Origin: Hyphomicrobiaceae bacterium
Lineage (GTDB): Bacteria > Pseudomonadota > Alphaproteobacteria > Rhizobiales > Ancalomicrobiaceae
Assembly (NCBI GenBank): GCA_016793065.1
Contig: JAEULV010000088.1
Coordinates: 1-64,000, forward strand
Length of the DNA stretch: 64,000 bases
Direction of reading: 5' to 3'
The notes under the pieces were generated by a model. That model saw nothing but the letters and a program-made list of their open reading frames with translations. It was not told where the DNA came from and searched no databases. Positions within the stretch are counted from its first letter, which is position 1. The number at the start of each line of letters is the position of its first letter. Position numbers and translations under genes: made by a program. This document shows, piece by piece, positions 1 to 9,888 of this stretch.

Positions 1-506
1 AACAGCCCCGCCGGCAGCACCGTCTCGAACACCGCCGCGCCCTCGCCGCAGGCGACATCGCCGACGGCGGTGCCGTTGACGCTGATGTCGAGCACGGTTT
101 CGCGCCCCGGCGGCATCCGGCAGGAAAATTCCAGCCGCAACCGATGCGGCCGCCCGGGCGCGCGTGCCTCCGCCGGAATCGACATGAACAGCCGCCCTTC
201 CAGTCCCTTCAGATACGGAACCGACGGGTTGAACCGCCACCATTCGAAGCGGGAGAGGTACCAGCGCGACGGCTTTTCGGCGATCTCGATCACCTTGCCC
301 GGCCGGTATTCCAGCCCGTCGCGCGGGCGGAATTCCGTCGATTGCGGATAGACCGCGAACTCGCCGGTCAGGAACGTCCGCCGATAGGCCTCCGAAAACG
401 TCGTCGTCTTCACCGTCCAGCCCACATGCAGATAGAACGCCGCGATGGCGACGAGCAGGCCGACGAGGCTCCAGCCGAGGGGCGTGCGCTTGAAATAGCC
501 GGTCAT
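1..506 (-). CDS. Single-pass membrane protein of unknown function, copy A (3' end missing)
   Basis: The gene starts at the ATG at 506 and reads off the left edge, so only the first 168 codons are seen. A hydrophobic stretch near residues 13-30 looks like one membrane anchor; the rest is predicted soluble. It is a paralogue of the protein at 1776-2414: both carry a 'YRRTF-T-EFA' block just after the anchor, a similar hydrophilic core, and a late 'V-G-V-CG-GAA' block. It follows the glycosyltransferase at 517-1710 by about 10 bp, so the two are probably co-transcribed. I do not recognise the family. Pairing with a GT-C glycosyltransferase suggests a role in the same glycan step, which is inference only. 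Confidence 0.75.
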   Translation of the reverse strand, partial: MTGYFKRTPLGWSLVGLLVAIAAFYLHVGWTVKTTTFSEAYRRTFLTGEFAVYPQSTEFRPRDGLEYRPGKVIEIAEKPSRWYLSRFEWWRFNPSVPYLKGLEGRLFMSIPAEARAPGRPHRLRLEFSCRMPPGRETVLDISVNGTAVGDVACGEGAAVFETVLPAGL

Positions 507-516
507 CCTCACGCCC

Positions 517-1710
517 TCACATCACGTAGATGGTTTCGACGCACCAGCCATAGGCGGCGAGCAGCGCCAGTACGGCGGAAATCCCGATCGCCCAGCGCCG
601 GCGCCGGTGCGTCAGCGTCAGGCTGGCGACCGCCAGCGCCAGCGGCGCCATCGATCCCATGAAGCGCGGCAGGCTGGTCGTCTGCCCGGCGGTCAGCCCC
701 AATGCCACCGCGATCAGTACGAACAGCGCCTCCGCCCCCAGCCGCAGCCGCAACAGCCGCCACGCCAGGAGGACCGCCATCGCCACGACCAGCAGGTTAA
801 ACAAGTTGTAGGCGAGCCAGTCGAGCGGCAGGATCGCCGGGTTGAGCTCGTCGAGGATCGTCATCCACGGCCATTTGAACTGCCGCGACCAGGCGACCTG
901 CGCATGGGTGAAGGCCAGCCCGTCGCCGGTATGGGCATGCATGTAGAGAATGAACAGCCCGACGCCGATGCCGCAGGCCGCCAGCGCCGTCACCGCCCGT
1001 TCCGTCCCCGGCTGCACGCTGATCACCCGCCAGAAGCCGAACCGCCGCGCCGTGATCGCCAGCAGCGGAAACGCCACGAACGGCCCCACCGCCCGCGTCG
1101 CCGACAGAGCCGCCGCCGCCAGCGCCGCCCACAGGAACGACCCGCGCCGCGCCAGCCACAGCGTCGCGATCGTCGCCGGCACGAACACGCTCTCCGACAT
1201 CGGCACCGAATGATGCACCGTGAACGGCCACAGCGCGAACAGCACCACCGCATGCCGCGCGAAGGCGCGTCCGAACAACTCGCGCGCATAGGCGAAATAG
1301 AGCAGCAAGGTCCCGAGGAACACCAGATGCGTGACGATCAGCGCGCCGGCCACGCCACCGATCCCGGTCACCGCCCTGAGGCCGATCATCAGCAGCGGCA
1401 GCAGCGGGAAGAACGCCCAGTTGGTACCGTCACCCGTCGGCCAGGCCCCCGCCTCGGCGTGATAGCCGATCTCGGCGATCTCAATGTACCAGCGCGAATC
1501 CCAGCGCACCAGCGTGTCGAACGGATCATTCGGCGCAAACGGCTCGACCCCGCCGACCCCGAGCGATGCCAGCCAGGCAACCAGGATCAGCGCCAGCCGC
1601 GACAGCGCGTAGACGCCGACGATCAACGCCAGATCCTCGGCCCGGAAGATCGGTCCGGGGCGCGGGTCGCGCGGACTGCGCTCGAAGCGGCTGAGAAGAC
1701 TCTGGATCAT
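517..1710 (-). CDS. PIG-V-like GT-C membrane glycosyltransferase, copy A
   Basis: This is a polytopic membrane protein of 397 residues with about nine or ten hydrophobic segments. After the first segment it has an acidic luminal/periplasmic motif RWDSRWY (residues 69-75) followed by NWAFFPLLPL (97-106), the pattern of PIG-V-type mannosyltransferases that use polyprenyl-phosphate sugars. The donor and acceptor here are unknown. It is a clear paralogue of the gene at 2404-3591, with the same motif spacing and a similar C-terminal half. Each copy is followed by a related small membrane protein, so the unit looks tandemly duplicated. Family assignment is by motif; mannose specificity is not shown. 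Confidence 0.8.
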   Translation of the reverse strand: MIQSLLSRFERSPRDPRPGPIFRAEDLALIVGVYALSRLALILVAWLASLGVGGVEPFAPNDPFDTLVRWDSRWYIEIAEIGYHAEAGAWPTGDGTNWAFFPLLPLLMIGLRAVTGIGGVAGALIVTHLVFLGTLLLYFAYARELFGRAFARHAVVLFALWPFTVHHSVPMSESVFVPATIATLWLARRGSFLWAALAAAALSATRAVGPFVAFPLLAITARRFGFWRVISVQPGTERAVTALAACGIGVGLFILYMHAHTGDGLAFTHAQVAWSRQFKWPWMTILDELNPAILPLDWLAYNLFNLLVVAMAVLLAWRLLRLRLGAEALFVLIAVALGLTAGQTTSLPRFMGSMAPLALAVASLTLTHRRRRWAIGISAVLALLAAYGWCVETIYVM

Positions 1711-1775
1711 CGGCTCGATTTCTGGAAAACGGCACTGACAGGCTTACCGGCTTTCGTCGCCGATCAACAGCGCGA

Positions 1776-2414
1776 TCATGGCGGATCGACGGCATCAAGC
1801 CGCATGGCCCGGACTTCCAGCGCCCGCGCCCGCAATCCCGTCGCCGTCGCCAGTCGCTCCGCCAGCGTCTCCACCGGCCGCGCCACCGCGATCTCGTGAA
1901 ACCGCCGTGCGTCGATCGTCCCGGCCGGCAGTTCGAACGTCGCCCGCGCCGCCCCGGCGCCGCACGTCACCGCGCCGACCGCCACGCCGTCGACCGCGAT
2001 CCGAACCTCGACCGCCGCCGGCAGGTCGCAGTGCAAGTCCAGCTCCAGCCGATGCGCCCGTCCGGCCGCGCCGCGCGCATCGCCAAGCGCGAAGAACAGC
2101 CGCCCGCTCGCCCCGATCAGGAACGCCCCGTCCTCGCGCGTCCGCGTCCAGGCAAAGCGCTCGTGGAACCGCCGTTCGGCGACAAGATCGATCCGCGTGC
2201 CGATGTCGAGGCCCAGCCCGCCGGCCGGACCATGGCCGTCGGCGCGCGGATTGATGGCGAATTCGCGGGTCATGAAGGTGCGCCGATAGCCCTCGTCGAA
2301 CGTCCGCCCGCGCACCAGCGTCAGCACATAGGCATAAAAGCCCGCCAGCGCCACCAGCCCGAGCAGGGCCAGCCAGCCGCGAAACGACCGCCGGTCCGCC
2401 GCATCACATGACAA
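1776..2414 (-). CDS. Single-pass membrane protein of unknown function, copy B
   Basis: The protein has 212 residues and one N-terminal membrane segment (about residues 14-33), then a soluble domain. It is the full-length paralogue of the truncated gene at 1-506; the shared blocks are 'YRRTFMTREFAINP' after the anchor and 'GRLFFALG' in the middle. It overlaps the end of the glycosyltransferase at 2404-3591 by about 11 bp, indicating translational coupling. The soluble part ends in a beta-rich stretch of alternating V and A residues. No catalytic motif is recognised. A helper or acceptor role for the adjacent GT-C enzyme is plausible but unproven. Confidence 0.75.
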   Translation of the reverse strand: MSCDAADRRSFRGWLALLGLVALAGFYAYVLTLVRGRTFDEGYRRTFMTREFAINPRADGHGPAGGLGLDIGTRIDLVAERRFHERFAWTRTREDGAFLIGASGRLFFALGDARGAAGRAHRLELDLHCDLPAAVEVRIAVDGVAVGAVTCGAGAARATFELPAGTIDARRFHEIAVARPVETLAERLATATGLRARALEVRAMRLDAVDPP

Positions 2415-3591
2415 GGCCCACCCCCGCGCACCACAGCCAGGCGACCACCGCCGCCAGCGTTGCCGAACCGATCGCCACCGGCGCCAGTCGCCCGCCCGCC
2501 TGCGCCCAGATCGCCACCGGCACCACCAGCGGCGCCATCGCCCCGATGAATCGCGGCAGGCTCGTCGTCTTGCCGGTCGTCAGCGCGATCAGGATCGCCA
2601 CCGTCACATAGACCGCCTCTGGCCCGAGCCCGACGCGGAACGCCGCCGCCACCAGCACCAGCGCGCCCAGCGTCACCAGGAGGTTCAGGCCGTCATAGAT
2701 GTACCAGCCCGGCTCGGCCGTCAGCGGATTGAGCGCGGTGAACACCGTCGTCCACGGCGCGACGAACGCACGGTTCCACGCCACCTGAATGTGGCTGAAG
2801 CCGAGCCCGTCGCCGGCGACCCAGTCAAGATGCAGCATGAAGGCCGCGAGCCCGAGGCCGCTGGCGGCGATTGCCAGCACCGCCATTTCCGTGCCCGGCG
2901 CCAGTCGCAACAGCCGCCACAGGCCGAACTGCCGCCATGCCATCAGCGCCAGCGGGATCGCCACCAGCACGCCGATCGTCCGCGTCGCCGACAGCGCCGC
3001 CGCCGCCAGCGCCACCACGCCCCACGCCTCGCGCCGCGCCGCCAGGAAAACCGCAATCAACAGCGGCACGAACACCGCCTCCGACATCGGCACCGATCCA
3101 TGCACCGCGAACGGCGACAGCGCCAAGAGCACCACGCCCGCCCGCGCCGTCGGCTTGTCGGCGAAATCCTGCACATAGACGAACATCAGCCCATAGGCCG
3201 CCAGCGCCAGCACCTGCGCGCAGGCGATCCCGGCCCAGGTCCCGGCAAGCCCGGTCAGCTGCGACGTCCCGGCGATGAGCAGCGGCAATGCCGGGAAGAA
3301 CGCCCAGTTCGCCCCCATCCAGTTCGGCCAGCGCCGAACCTCCTCGTCATAGCCGGACGCGGCGATTTCCACATACCAGGGGCAGTCGAACCGGCACAGC
3401 GTCGCCCCGATCTCGGCCGCGTCTCCGCCGGCAACCATAAGCGCGATCGCCGCGAGCCCCAACCGGGTGAGCAGCCACAGCCCCAGGATCAGGCCGATAT
3501 CGCCGGCGGTGAACCCGGCATCCGCCGATGGCGGCCGCGCATCGAACGACCGGACGAGCCCGCGCGCCAGCGCCCCGCCCGCAAACCTCAA
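2404..3591 (-). CDS. PIG-V-like GT-C membrane glycosyltransferase, copy B
   Basis: This is a polytopic membrane protein of about 395 residues. The acidic motif is RFDCPWY (residues 67-73) and the following loop carries NWAFFPALPL (95-104), matching copy A at 517-1710. The start is TTG at 3591, overlapping the recN stop as TTGA, so translation is probably coupled to recN. In many alphaproteobacteria recN is followed by ligA; here this glycosyltransferase block occupies that place. Expected reaction: transfer of a sugar from a lipid-phosphate donor on the outer face of the inner membrane. The true sugar and acceptor cannot be read from the sequence. Confidence 0.8.
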   Translation of the reverse strand: MRFAGGALARGLVRSFDARPPSADAGFTAGDIGLILGLWLLTRLGLAAIALMVAGGDAAEIGATLCRFDCPWYVEIAASGYDEEVRRWPNWMGANWAFFPALPLLIAGTSQLTGLAGTWAGIACAQVLALAAYGLMFVYVQDFADKPTARAGVVLLALSPFAVHGSVPMSEAVFVPLLIAVFLAARREAWGVVALAAAALSATRTIGVLVAIPLALMAWRQFGLWRLLRLAPGTEMAVLAIAASGLGLAAFMLHLDWVAGDGLGFSHIQVAWNRAFVAPWTTVFTALNPLTAEPGWYIYDGLNLLVTLGALVLVAAAFRVGLGPEAVYVTVAILIALTTGKTTSLPRFIGAMAPLVVPVAIWAQAGGRLAPVAIGSATLAAVVAWLWCAGVGLVM

Positions 3592-5255
3592 TTGACCGGC
3601 CCCATCAACCGGTCGGCCGCCGCCCGCGCCTCGTCGGTGATGGTCGCGCCGGCCAGCATCCGCGCGATTTCCTCGCGCCGCCCGCCGCCCTCGATCGCCA
3701 CCACCCGGGTCGCCACCCGCTCGGCATCGACCAGTTCCTTCATGATCAACAGGTGCGATCCCGCCTTCGCCGCCACCTGCGGCGCATGGGTCACCGACAA
3801 CACCTGCACCGTCTCCGCCAGCCGCGCCAGCCGCGAGCCGATCGCTTCCGCCACCGCTCCGCCGACGCCCGTGTCGATTTCGTCGAAGACCAGCGTCGGC
3901 GCCGAGCCGCGATCGGCGAGCGACACCTTCAGCGCCAGCAGGAACCGCGACAGCTCGCCGCCCGACGCCACCTTCATCATCGGCCCGGCCCGGGTGCCCG
4001 GATTGGTCTGCACCCAGAACTCGACCACGTCGATGCCCTCGCCGCCGGCTTCAGCCATGTCGGCGCGCATCTCGACGATGAACTTCGCCCGCTCCAGCTT
4101 CAGCGCCGGCAACTCGCCCTGCACCGCCGCCTCCAGCGCCCGCGCCGCCGCCTGCCGCTTTTTCGACAGCGCCTGCGCCCGGTCGCGGAACGTCGCTTCC
4201 GCCTGCACCGACGCCTGTTCGAGCTTGCCGAGGCGATCCTCGCCGGCATCGAGATCGGCGAGATCGCGCGTCATCCGCGTCCGCAGCGCCTCCAGCCCGT
4301 CGACGGTCACCGAGAACTTGCGCGCCGCGCCGCGCAGCGCGAACAGCCGCTCCTCGACCCGCTCCAGCTCGCGCGGATCGAACTCGGTCGCCCGCAGCGC
4401 CACCTCCAGCGCCTGCCGCGCCTCTTCCAGCTGATCGACCGCCGCCGCCAACGGCTTCACCGCCGGCCCGATCAGGTCGCCGGCGCCGCCGGCCTTGCGC
4501 TCCAGCCGTCGCCACAGCGCGATCGTCGTCGGGATCGGCGAGCCGTTGCCGTTCAGCGTATCCACCGCCTCGGCAATGTCGGTTGCCACCTTCTCGGCCT
4601 GCTGCATCCGCGTCCGCCGGGCGGCAAGATCGACCTCCTCGCCCGCCTTCGGCTTCAGCTTGCCCAGTTCCTCCACCGACGAGCGCAGATAGTCGGCCTC
4701 GCGCCGCGCCGCCTCGATCCGCGCCTTGTGGTCCTTGACCGCCTTTTCGGCACCCCGCCAGGTCCGCCACGCCTCGCCGACCGACACGACGTCGACCTCG
4801 AGCCGGCCATAGGCATCGAGCAGGCGCCGGTGCTCCGTCGGCTCGACCAGGGCGCGATCGTCATGCTGCCCGTGGATCTCGACCAGCTTCGCCCCGATCT
4901 CCCGCAGCATCGCCACGCCGACCGGCTGGTCGTTGACGAAGGCGCGCGTCCGCCCGTCGGCCGTCTGCACCCGCCGCAGGATCACGTCGCCATCGGAGGA
5001 AAGGTCGTTGTCGGCGAGGATCTTGCGCGCCGGATGATCGCCGGCGACATCGAACGCCGCCGTTACCTGCCCCTGCGTGGCGCCATGGCGCACCAGCGTA
5101 CCGTCGCCGCGCCCGCCCAGCGCCAGCGACATCGCGTCAAGCAGGATCGACTTGCCGGCCCCGGTCTCGCCGGTCAACACGGTCATGCCCCTGGCGAAGT
5201 CGATTTCCAGCCGCTCGATCAGAACGATGTCGCGGATGGTGAGCGAGGCGAGCAT
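3588..5255 (-). CDS. recN: DNA repair protein RecN
   Basis: RecN is an SMC-like ATPase that acts early in double-strand break repair, bridging or protecting DNA ends. The 555 residues match the family length. The Walker A sequence GETGAGKS is at residues 29-36, a long coiled-coil region fills the centre (about 150-370), and the Walker B segment LVFDEIDTG lies near residue 455 with the ABC signature SGGELSR shortly before it. It lies 21 bp after bamD on the same strand, the usual lpxC-bamD-recN order of alphaproteobacteria. I see no LexA box in the short gap before it. Confidence 0.96.
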   Translation of the reverse strand: MLASLTIRDIVLIERLEIDFARGMTVLTGETGAGKSILLDAMSLALGGRGDGTLVRHGATQGQVTAAFDVAGDHPARKILADNDLSSDGDVILRRVQTADGRTRAFVNDQPVGVAMLREIGAKLVEIHGQHDDRALVEPTEHRRLLDAYGRLEVDVVSVGEAWRTWRGAEKAVKDHKARIEAARREADYLRSSVEELGKLKPKAGEEVDLAARRTRMQQAEKVATDIAEAVDTLNGNGSPIPTTIALWRRLERKAGGAGDLIGPAVKPLAAAVDQLEEARQALEVALRATEFDPRELERVEERLFALRGAARKFSVTVDGLEALRTRMTRDLADLDAGEDRLGKLEQASVQAEATFRDRAQALSKKRQAAARALEAAVQGELPALKLERAKFIVEMRADMAEAGGEGIDVVEFWVQTNPGTRAGPMMKVASGGELSRFLLALKVSLADRGSAPTLVFDEIDTGVGGAVAEAIGSRLARLAETVQVLSVTHAPQVAAKAGSHLLIMKELVDAERVATRVVAIEGGGRREEIARMLAGATITDEARAAADRLMGPVN

Positions 5256-5276
5256 GGCGGTCCCGGGCCGTTTCGA

Positions 5277-6185
5277 TCAGAAAACCTTGAAGCCCTTGAA
5301 GGCCTTGGAAATCCAGCTGTCGCCCGACTCACGCGGCTCCAGGCCGCCGGACGCGAGCAGCTTGTAGCTGTCCTTGTACCACTGGCTTTCCGGGAAATTA
5401 TGACCCAGCACCGCCGCCGCCGTCTGCGCCTCGGTGGCAACGCCGAGGGCGAAATAGCACTCGACCAGACGCGCCAGCGCTTCCTCGACATGGCGGGTGG
5501 TCTGATACTCCGACACCACGGTCTTGAAGCGGTTGATCGACGCCAGATACTGCCGCTTGTCGAGATAGTAGCGGCCGACGAACATCTCCTGCCCGGCGAT
5601 CTGGTCGCGGGTGATCTCGATGCGCTTGCGCGCCTCGCCGGCATAGGACGACTGCGGATAGCGCTGCAGGATCTCCTGATACGCCGCCTGCGCCCGCTTG
5701 GTCAGGTCCTGGTCGCGCGACACGTCCGGCATCTGCTTGAAATAGCCCTCGCCGATCAGGAACATCGCATAGGGCGCGTCCTCATTGGCCGGATACAGCG
5801 TGATGTAGCGCTTCGCCGCCGAGATCGAGTCGGTATAGGCGCCGACCTGATGCGACGAATAGGCCTGCATCAGGATCGCCTTGCGCGACCAGTCCGAATA
5901 GGGATGGGTCCGGTCAAGATCCTCGAAACGCTTCAGCGCCCGGGTGAACTTGCCCTCGTTCATCAGGGCAAGACCCTCGTTGTACATTTGCTCCGGCGGC
6001 GTCGAATCGAGCGTGACGTCTTCCTTGTCCGACTGCGAGGCGCAGCCGGCCAGCGCCAACGACATCACCCCGACCGCCAGGATCCCGCGCCACCCGGCAC
6101 CGAACCTCCGGACAAGCGCCAGCAAGCCGGTCATCAAACGCCCAAACCCGCTATCGATCCCATGGCCGCTATCGATCATCATCAA
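5277..6185 (-). CDS. bamD: Outer-membrane protein assembly factor BamD (lipoprotein)
   Basis: BamD is the essential TPR lipoprotein of the BAM complex that inserts beta-barrel proteins into the outer membrane. The N-terminal signal segment ends in the lipobox LALAGC, with the lipidated cysteine near residue 48. Five TPR-like helical pairs follow, including the typical 'YNEGLALMNEGKF' and 'PYAMFLIGEGYF' blocks. The start is uncertain: three in-frame ATGs at 6185-6179 would give a long 47-residue leader, while the ATG at 6134 would give a more usual one. Neighbours are lpxC upstream and recN downstream, both outer-membrane or repair housekeeping genes in the conserved order. Confidence 0.95.
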   Translation of the reverse strand: MMMIDSGHGIDSGFGRLMTGLLALVRRFGAGWRGILAVGVMSLALAGCASQSDKEDVTLDSTPPEQMYNEGLALMNEGKFTRALKRFEDLDRTHPYSDWSRKAILMQAYSSHQVGAYTDSISAAKRYITLYPANEDAPYAMFLIGEGYFKQMPDVSRDQDLTKRAQAAYQEILQRYPQSSYAGEARKRIEITRDQIAGQEMFVGRYYLDKRQYLASINRFKTVVSEYQTTRHVEEALARLVECYFALGVATEAQTAAAVLGHNFPESQWYKDSYKLLASGGLEPRESGDSWISKAFKGFKVF

Positions 6186-6420
6186 AAACTCTCGGGGTCA
6201 CGCCGCAGCCGGAAAGCCGGGGCAAAAAAGCACCGTCGGCGGTTTGTAGCCGAAACCGAACCGCCGCGCCACCGCATCGCGCGTCATTGCCGCGAAAGTG
6301 TGGCACCGCGCCGGCGACAACGCAACGCGCCGTCGGGAAACGTCGTTCAAACAAACATTTGGCGCGCAAGGCCTCGAGCCCGCGCGCCGCAATGATCTCT
6401 TGATTCGCTCGCCTCGGCCC

Positions 6421-7383
6421 TCAGGCCGCGCGGTTGGGACCGAAAGCCGGCGCCGCCATGCTCGACCCGAGTTCGGCATTCGAGCTGCTCTCGCGCCGCG
6501 CCACGGCGCCGTCGACCAGCGTCCACGCGGTTTCATCGGCGAACAGCGCCTGCAGCGTCTGGAAGTTCAGGCGGTGGCCACCACGATAGGACCGGAACAG
6601 CCCGAGGATCGGCGCGCCGGACAGGGCGATGTCGCCGACCGCGTCGAGCGCCTTGTGCCGGACGAACTCGTCGACATAGCGCAGGCCTTCAGGGTTCAGC
6701 ACCCGGTCGTCGCGGATGGCGACGGAATTTTCCAGCGACGAACCGCGGCACAGGCCGAGCGGGATCAGCTTTTCCAGATCCTTGACGAAGCCGAAGGTCC
6801 GCGCCCGCGACAGGTCCTTGCGGAACACCGCCGGGGTCATGTCGGCGGCGAAGGTCTGCTTGCCGATCAGATCGATCGGGAATTCGATGGTGACCTCGAA
6901 GCGGGTGCCGTCATAGGGCCGCAGCTCGGCCCAGCCGGAACCGGCCTCGACCCGGATCGGCTTCAGCACCTTGATGTAGCGCCGGCGCGCCGACTGGGTG
7001 ACGATGCCGACCTGATCGATCGCGTCGATGAACGCCGCCGACGAACCATCCATCACCGGCGTCTCGGCGCCGTCGATCTCGACGATGACATTGTCGATCA
7101 TCAGGCCGCGCAGCGCCGCCATCAGGTGCTCGATCGTCGCCACGGTCGCCTTGGAGGGGTCGCCGATGACGGTGCAGAGTTCGGTCGCCGCCACCGAGCG
7201 CCAGTCCGCCGCAATCTCGACCTCGCCGCCATGGGCGAGCTCGGTGCGCAGGAAGGTGATGCCGGTATTGGGATCGGCGGGATGCAGCGTGACCGAAACC
7301 GGAAGCCCCGAGTGAACCCCGATGCCGGTCAGTGAAACCGGAGCCCGGAGCGTCGTCTGCAGAGTGCCGCTGGTGCGCGCCAT
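6421..7383 (-). CDS. lpxC: UDP-3-O-acyl-N-acetylglucosamine deacetylase LpxC
   Basis: LpxC is the zinc enzyme of the committed step of lipid A synthesis, removing acetate from UDP-3-O-acyl-GlcNAc in the cytoplasm. At 320 residues it is of family length. The metal and catalytic motifs are visible: TIEHL in the first domain and HKALDAVGDIAL in the second, giving the His and Asp ligands plus the general-base region. It lies downstream of ftsZ on the same strand but after a 475-bp gap with the ftsZ terminator, so it probably has its own promoter in the AT-rich part of that gap. bamD follows about 235 bp later. Confidence 0.96.
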   Translation of the reverse strand: MARTSGTLQTTLRAPVSLTGIGVHSGLPVSVTLHPADPNTGITFLRTELAHGGEVEIAADWRSVAATELCTVIGDPSKATVATIEHLMAALRGLMIDNVIVEIDGAETPVMDGSSAAFIDAIDQVGIVTQSARRRYIKVLKPIRVEAGSGWAELRPYDGTRFEVTIEFPIDLIGKQTFAADMTPAVFRKDLSRARTFGFVKDLEKLIPLGLCRGSSLENSVAIRDDRVLNPEGLRYVDEFVRHKALDAVGDIALSGAPILGLFRSYRGGHRLNFQTLQALFADETAWTLVDGAVARRESSSNAELGSSMAAPAFGPNRAA

Positions 7384-7858
7384 GTATCCAACCTCGTTTT
7401 CACGACCCTGATCCGAAATCCGGGCCGCCGGCCTTTTTCGCGCCGTTATTTGTCGGTCAAATCACTCAACCAACGCCAACGCACAAGGCCTTTTGTCTTT
7501 GCGTTGGGGGACCATAGTTGCGTCGTCCCCTTTCACAAAATCACCTTCGGTTACAGTTTGTTACCGGTGTGATAGATTAATTAAGCACCTGTAAATGTTG
7601 ATAAAATGTGAATTATATCGGTTCAATTCCATGTAACATTTCGTAATTTTGCGTGTGCTGCGCCGCACGCTCGAAACGCCCGGCGCACCGCGAATCCAGC
7701 CCGCTTGATTCAGCGCAAAAGCCGCCGCCCTCCTGCGTCGTTCCGCCGCACTCCCGCCATCAAGCCACGCCGGTCGCGTCAAGCCTGCCGGGCATCGGCA
7801 ACGAAAAACCCCCGAAGCCAGGCTCCGGGGGTCTTGATTGTCGCCGATCGTGGCCGCG
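7384..7858. other. ftsZ-lpxC intergenic region
   Basis: This 475-bp stretch has no convincing gene. The right part holds the ftsZ terminator (7804-7835). The part at 7500-7660 is clearly AT-richer than the surroundings and probably carries the lpxC promoter, reading on the minus strand; I could not fix a single -35/-10 pair. Open frames here translate to low-complexity shadow proteins. Confidence 0.6.
7804..7835 (-). terminator. Rho-independent terminator of the ddl-ftsQ-ftsA-ftsZ operon
   Basis: Read on the minus strand, an ACCCCCG/CGGGGGT stem (7826-7832 with 7808-7814) with a short inner AGCC/GGCT helix is followed by a TTTTT run (7804-7808). It begins 27 bp after the ftsZ stop. Confidence 0.8.
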
Positions 7859-9697
7859 TCAGTTGTTGGCCTGACGCCGCAGGAAGGCCGGGATATCCAA
7901 CTGGTCGTCCTCGCCGGCGAAGCGCGGCTGCTGCCGGCCATTGGCGTCGAGATTGCCCGTCGCCGACCGCGCCTGCGGCTCGGGACGCGGCGCCGGCATC
8001 GGCGCCCGCTTGCTGAATTCCGAGGCAGGGGCCTGCTGGAAGCTCGGCTCGCGCGGCTGGGTCGGCTGCGCCGCCGCAACGTCGTCGCGATGCCCATGTC
8101 CCGTCAGGTTGTTGGTCAGCCGGCGCAGCATGCTCATCGGGCCGGGCGCCTGCTGGGCATGCGGCGGCTCGAACTGCTTCTGCGCGATCGGCGGGAACTC
8201 CTCGCGGGTCGGAATCCGCGGCATGTTGCGCATGTCCTCGCGCGGCGCCGAATAGACCGGCGCCTGCTGGACCGGCTGCTGCACCGGGGCCGGCTGCGGC
8301 GGGGCCACCGCATAGCGCGGCGCCTCGGCCACCGGCGCGGGAGCCGGCTGCTGCACCGGCGCCTGGATGAAGTTCGGCAGATCCACCGGCTCTTCCAGCA
8401 AGGCCGCTTCCAGCGCCGCCGCCGGATCCGGAATCGCCAAGGCCTGTTCGATCCGCGCCTCGATCGCCGCCCGCGACTGGGCGATCTCGGCGGTCAGCTG
8501 CGCCAGCGACGCCGTCGTCGGCGCCACCGGGGCCGGAGCCTCGTAGCGCGGAGCCACGGCGGCCGGAGCCGCCTCGACCCGCGCCGGCTGCGGCGCCGGA
8601 ACCGGGGCGGTTTCCATGCGCGGCGCCGTCATCACAGGCGCCGGGCGAGCCGGTTCGACGGGCCGGACCGTGGCTTTAGCCCGGCTCGCGATCTCGGCCA
8701 TGCGAGGGTCCGGGCGTTGCACCTGGCCCTCGATCTGGTCGATGCCGGTCGCCACGACCGACACGCGGATCACACCCTCGAGCGCATCGTCGAAGGTCGC
8801 GCCCAGAATGATGTTGGCATCGCTGTCGACTTCCTCGCGAATGCGGGTCGCCGCTTCGTCGACCTCGAACAGCGTCATGTCCTTGCCGCCGGTGATCGAG
8901 ATCAACAGGCCGCGCGCGCCGCGCATCGACGTCTCGTCCAGCAGCGGGTTGGCGATCGCCGCTTCCGCCGCCGCCATCGCCCGCTTCTCGCCGGTCGCCT
9001 CGCCCGTGCCCATCATCGCCTTGCCCATGCCGCGCATGATCGAGCGGACGTCGGCGAAGTCGAGATTGATCAGGCCTTCCTTGACCATCAGGTCGGTGAT
9101 GCAGGCAACGCCCGAATAAAGCACCTGGTCGGCCATCGAGAACGCATCGGCGAAGGTCGTGCGCTCGTTGGCGATGCGGAACAGGTTCTGGTTCGGGATC
9201 ACGATCAGCGTGTCGACGCTCTTCGACAGCTCGGTGATGCCGAGGTCGGCCATGCGCATCCGCCGCTGGCCCTCGAAGTGGAACGGCTTCGTCACCACGC
9301 CGACAGTCAGGATGCCCATGTCGCGGGCCGCCCGCGCCACCACCGGCGCCGCGCCCGTGCCCGTACCGCCGCCCATGCCGGCGGTGATGAACACCATGTG
9401 CGAGCCCTGCAGGTGGTCGTTGATCTCGTCGATCACTTCCTCCGCCGCCGCCGCGCCGACTTCCGGCTGCGAACCGGCGCCAAGGCCCTCGGTGACCGCG
9501 ACGCCCATCTGCACGATGCGCTCGCATTTCGACATGGTCAGCGCCTGGGCATCGGTATTGGCGACGACGAAATCGACGCCCTTGAGCCCGGCCGTGATCA
9601 TGTTGTTGACCGCATTGCCGCCGGCGCCGCCGACACCGAACACGGTGATCCTCGGCTTCAGCTCCCGGATGTCCGGCATCTTCAGTTGCAGGCTCAT
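7859..9697 (-). CDS. ftsZ: Cell division protein FtsZ
   Basis: FtsZ is the tubulin-like GTPase that forms the cytokinetic ring. The start is the ATG at 9697, with AGAGG about 7 bases before it; the same frame stays open far upstream into ftsA, but those residues are not FtsZ. The GTP-binding signature GGGTGTG is at residues 109-115. The 612-residue length comes from a long Pro/Ala-rich linker (about residues 330-600), common in Rhizobiales. The conserved C-terminal peptide, [10 protein letters not shown] near the end, is the docking tail for FtsA and other membrane tethers. It is last in the minus-strand arm of the split dcw cluster, about 190 bp after ftsA. Confidence 0.97.
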   Translation of the reverse strand: MSLQLKMPDIRELKPRITVFGVGGAGGNAVNNMITAGLKGVDFVVANTDAQALTMSKCERIVQMGVAVTEGLGAGSQPEVGAAAAEEVIDEINDHLQGSHMVFITAGMGGGTGTGAAPVVARAARDMGILTVGVVTKPFHFEGQRRMRMADLGITELSKSVDTLIVIPNQNLFRIANERTTFADAFSMADQVLYSGVACITDLMVKEGLINLDFADVRSIMRGMGKAMMGTGEATGEKRAMAAAEAAIANPLLDETSMRGARGLLISITGGKDMTLFEVDEAATRIREEVDSDANIILGATFDDALEGVIRVSVVATGIDQIEGQVQRPDPRMAEIASRAKATVRPVEPARPAPVMTAPRMETAPVPAPQPARVEAAPAAVAPRYEAPAPVAPTTASLAQLTAEIAQSRAAIEARIEQALAIPDPAAALEAALLEEPVDLPNFIQAPVQQPAPAPVAEAPRYAVAPPQPAPVQQPVQQAPVYSAPREDMRNMPRIPTREEFPPIAQKQFEPPHAQQAPGPMSMLRRLTNNLTGHGHRDDVAAAQPTQPREPSFQQAPASEFSKRAPMPAPRPEPQARSATGNLDANGRQQPRFAGEDDQLDIPAFLRRQANN

Positions 9698-9888
9698 GGG
9701 GTTACCTCTTTGTCCTCGTCGTCGTCGGCCGCGTCCTGCGGAACGGTTGGAATCGGTCGTGATCCGCGCCCGCGGCTCCCGCCCTGTCCCGTTGCTTGAA
9801 ACCCGTCGCGTCAAAAATACCCGGTTCGCGACCGTTGCTATTCGTGTCGTCCCGCCGGCGCCGCCTGACGCCCGCGAGACGCAAGATC

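Noticed and set aside
3528-6395. Long plus-strand frame opposite recN and bamD
   Set aside because: It is Arg/Gln/His-rich shadow coding caused by high GC; the minus strand has clear RecN and BamD motifs.
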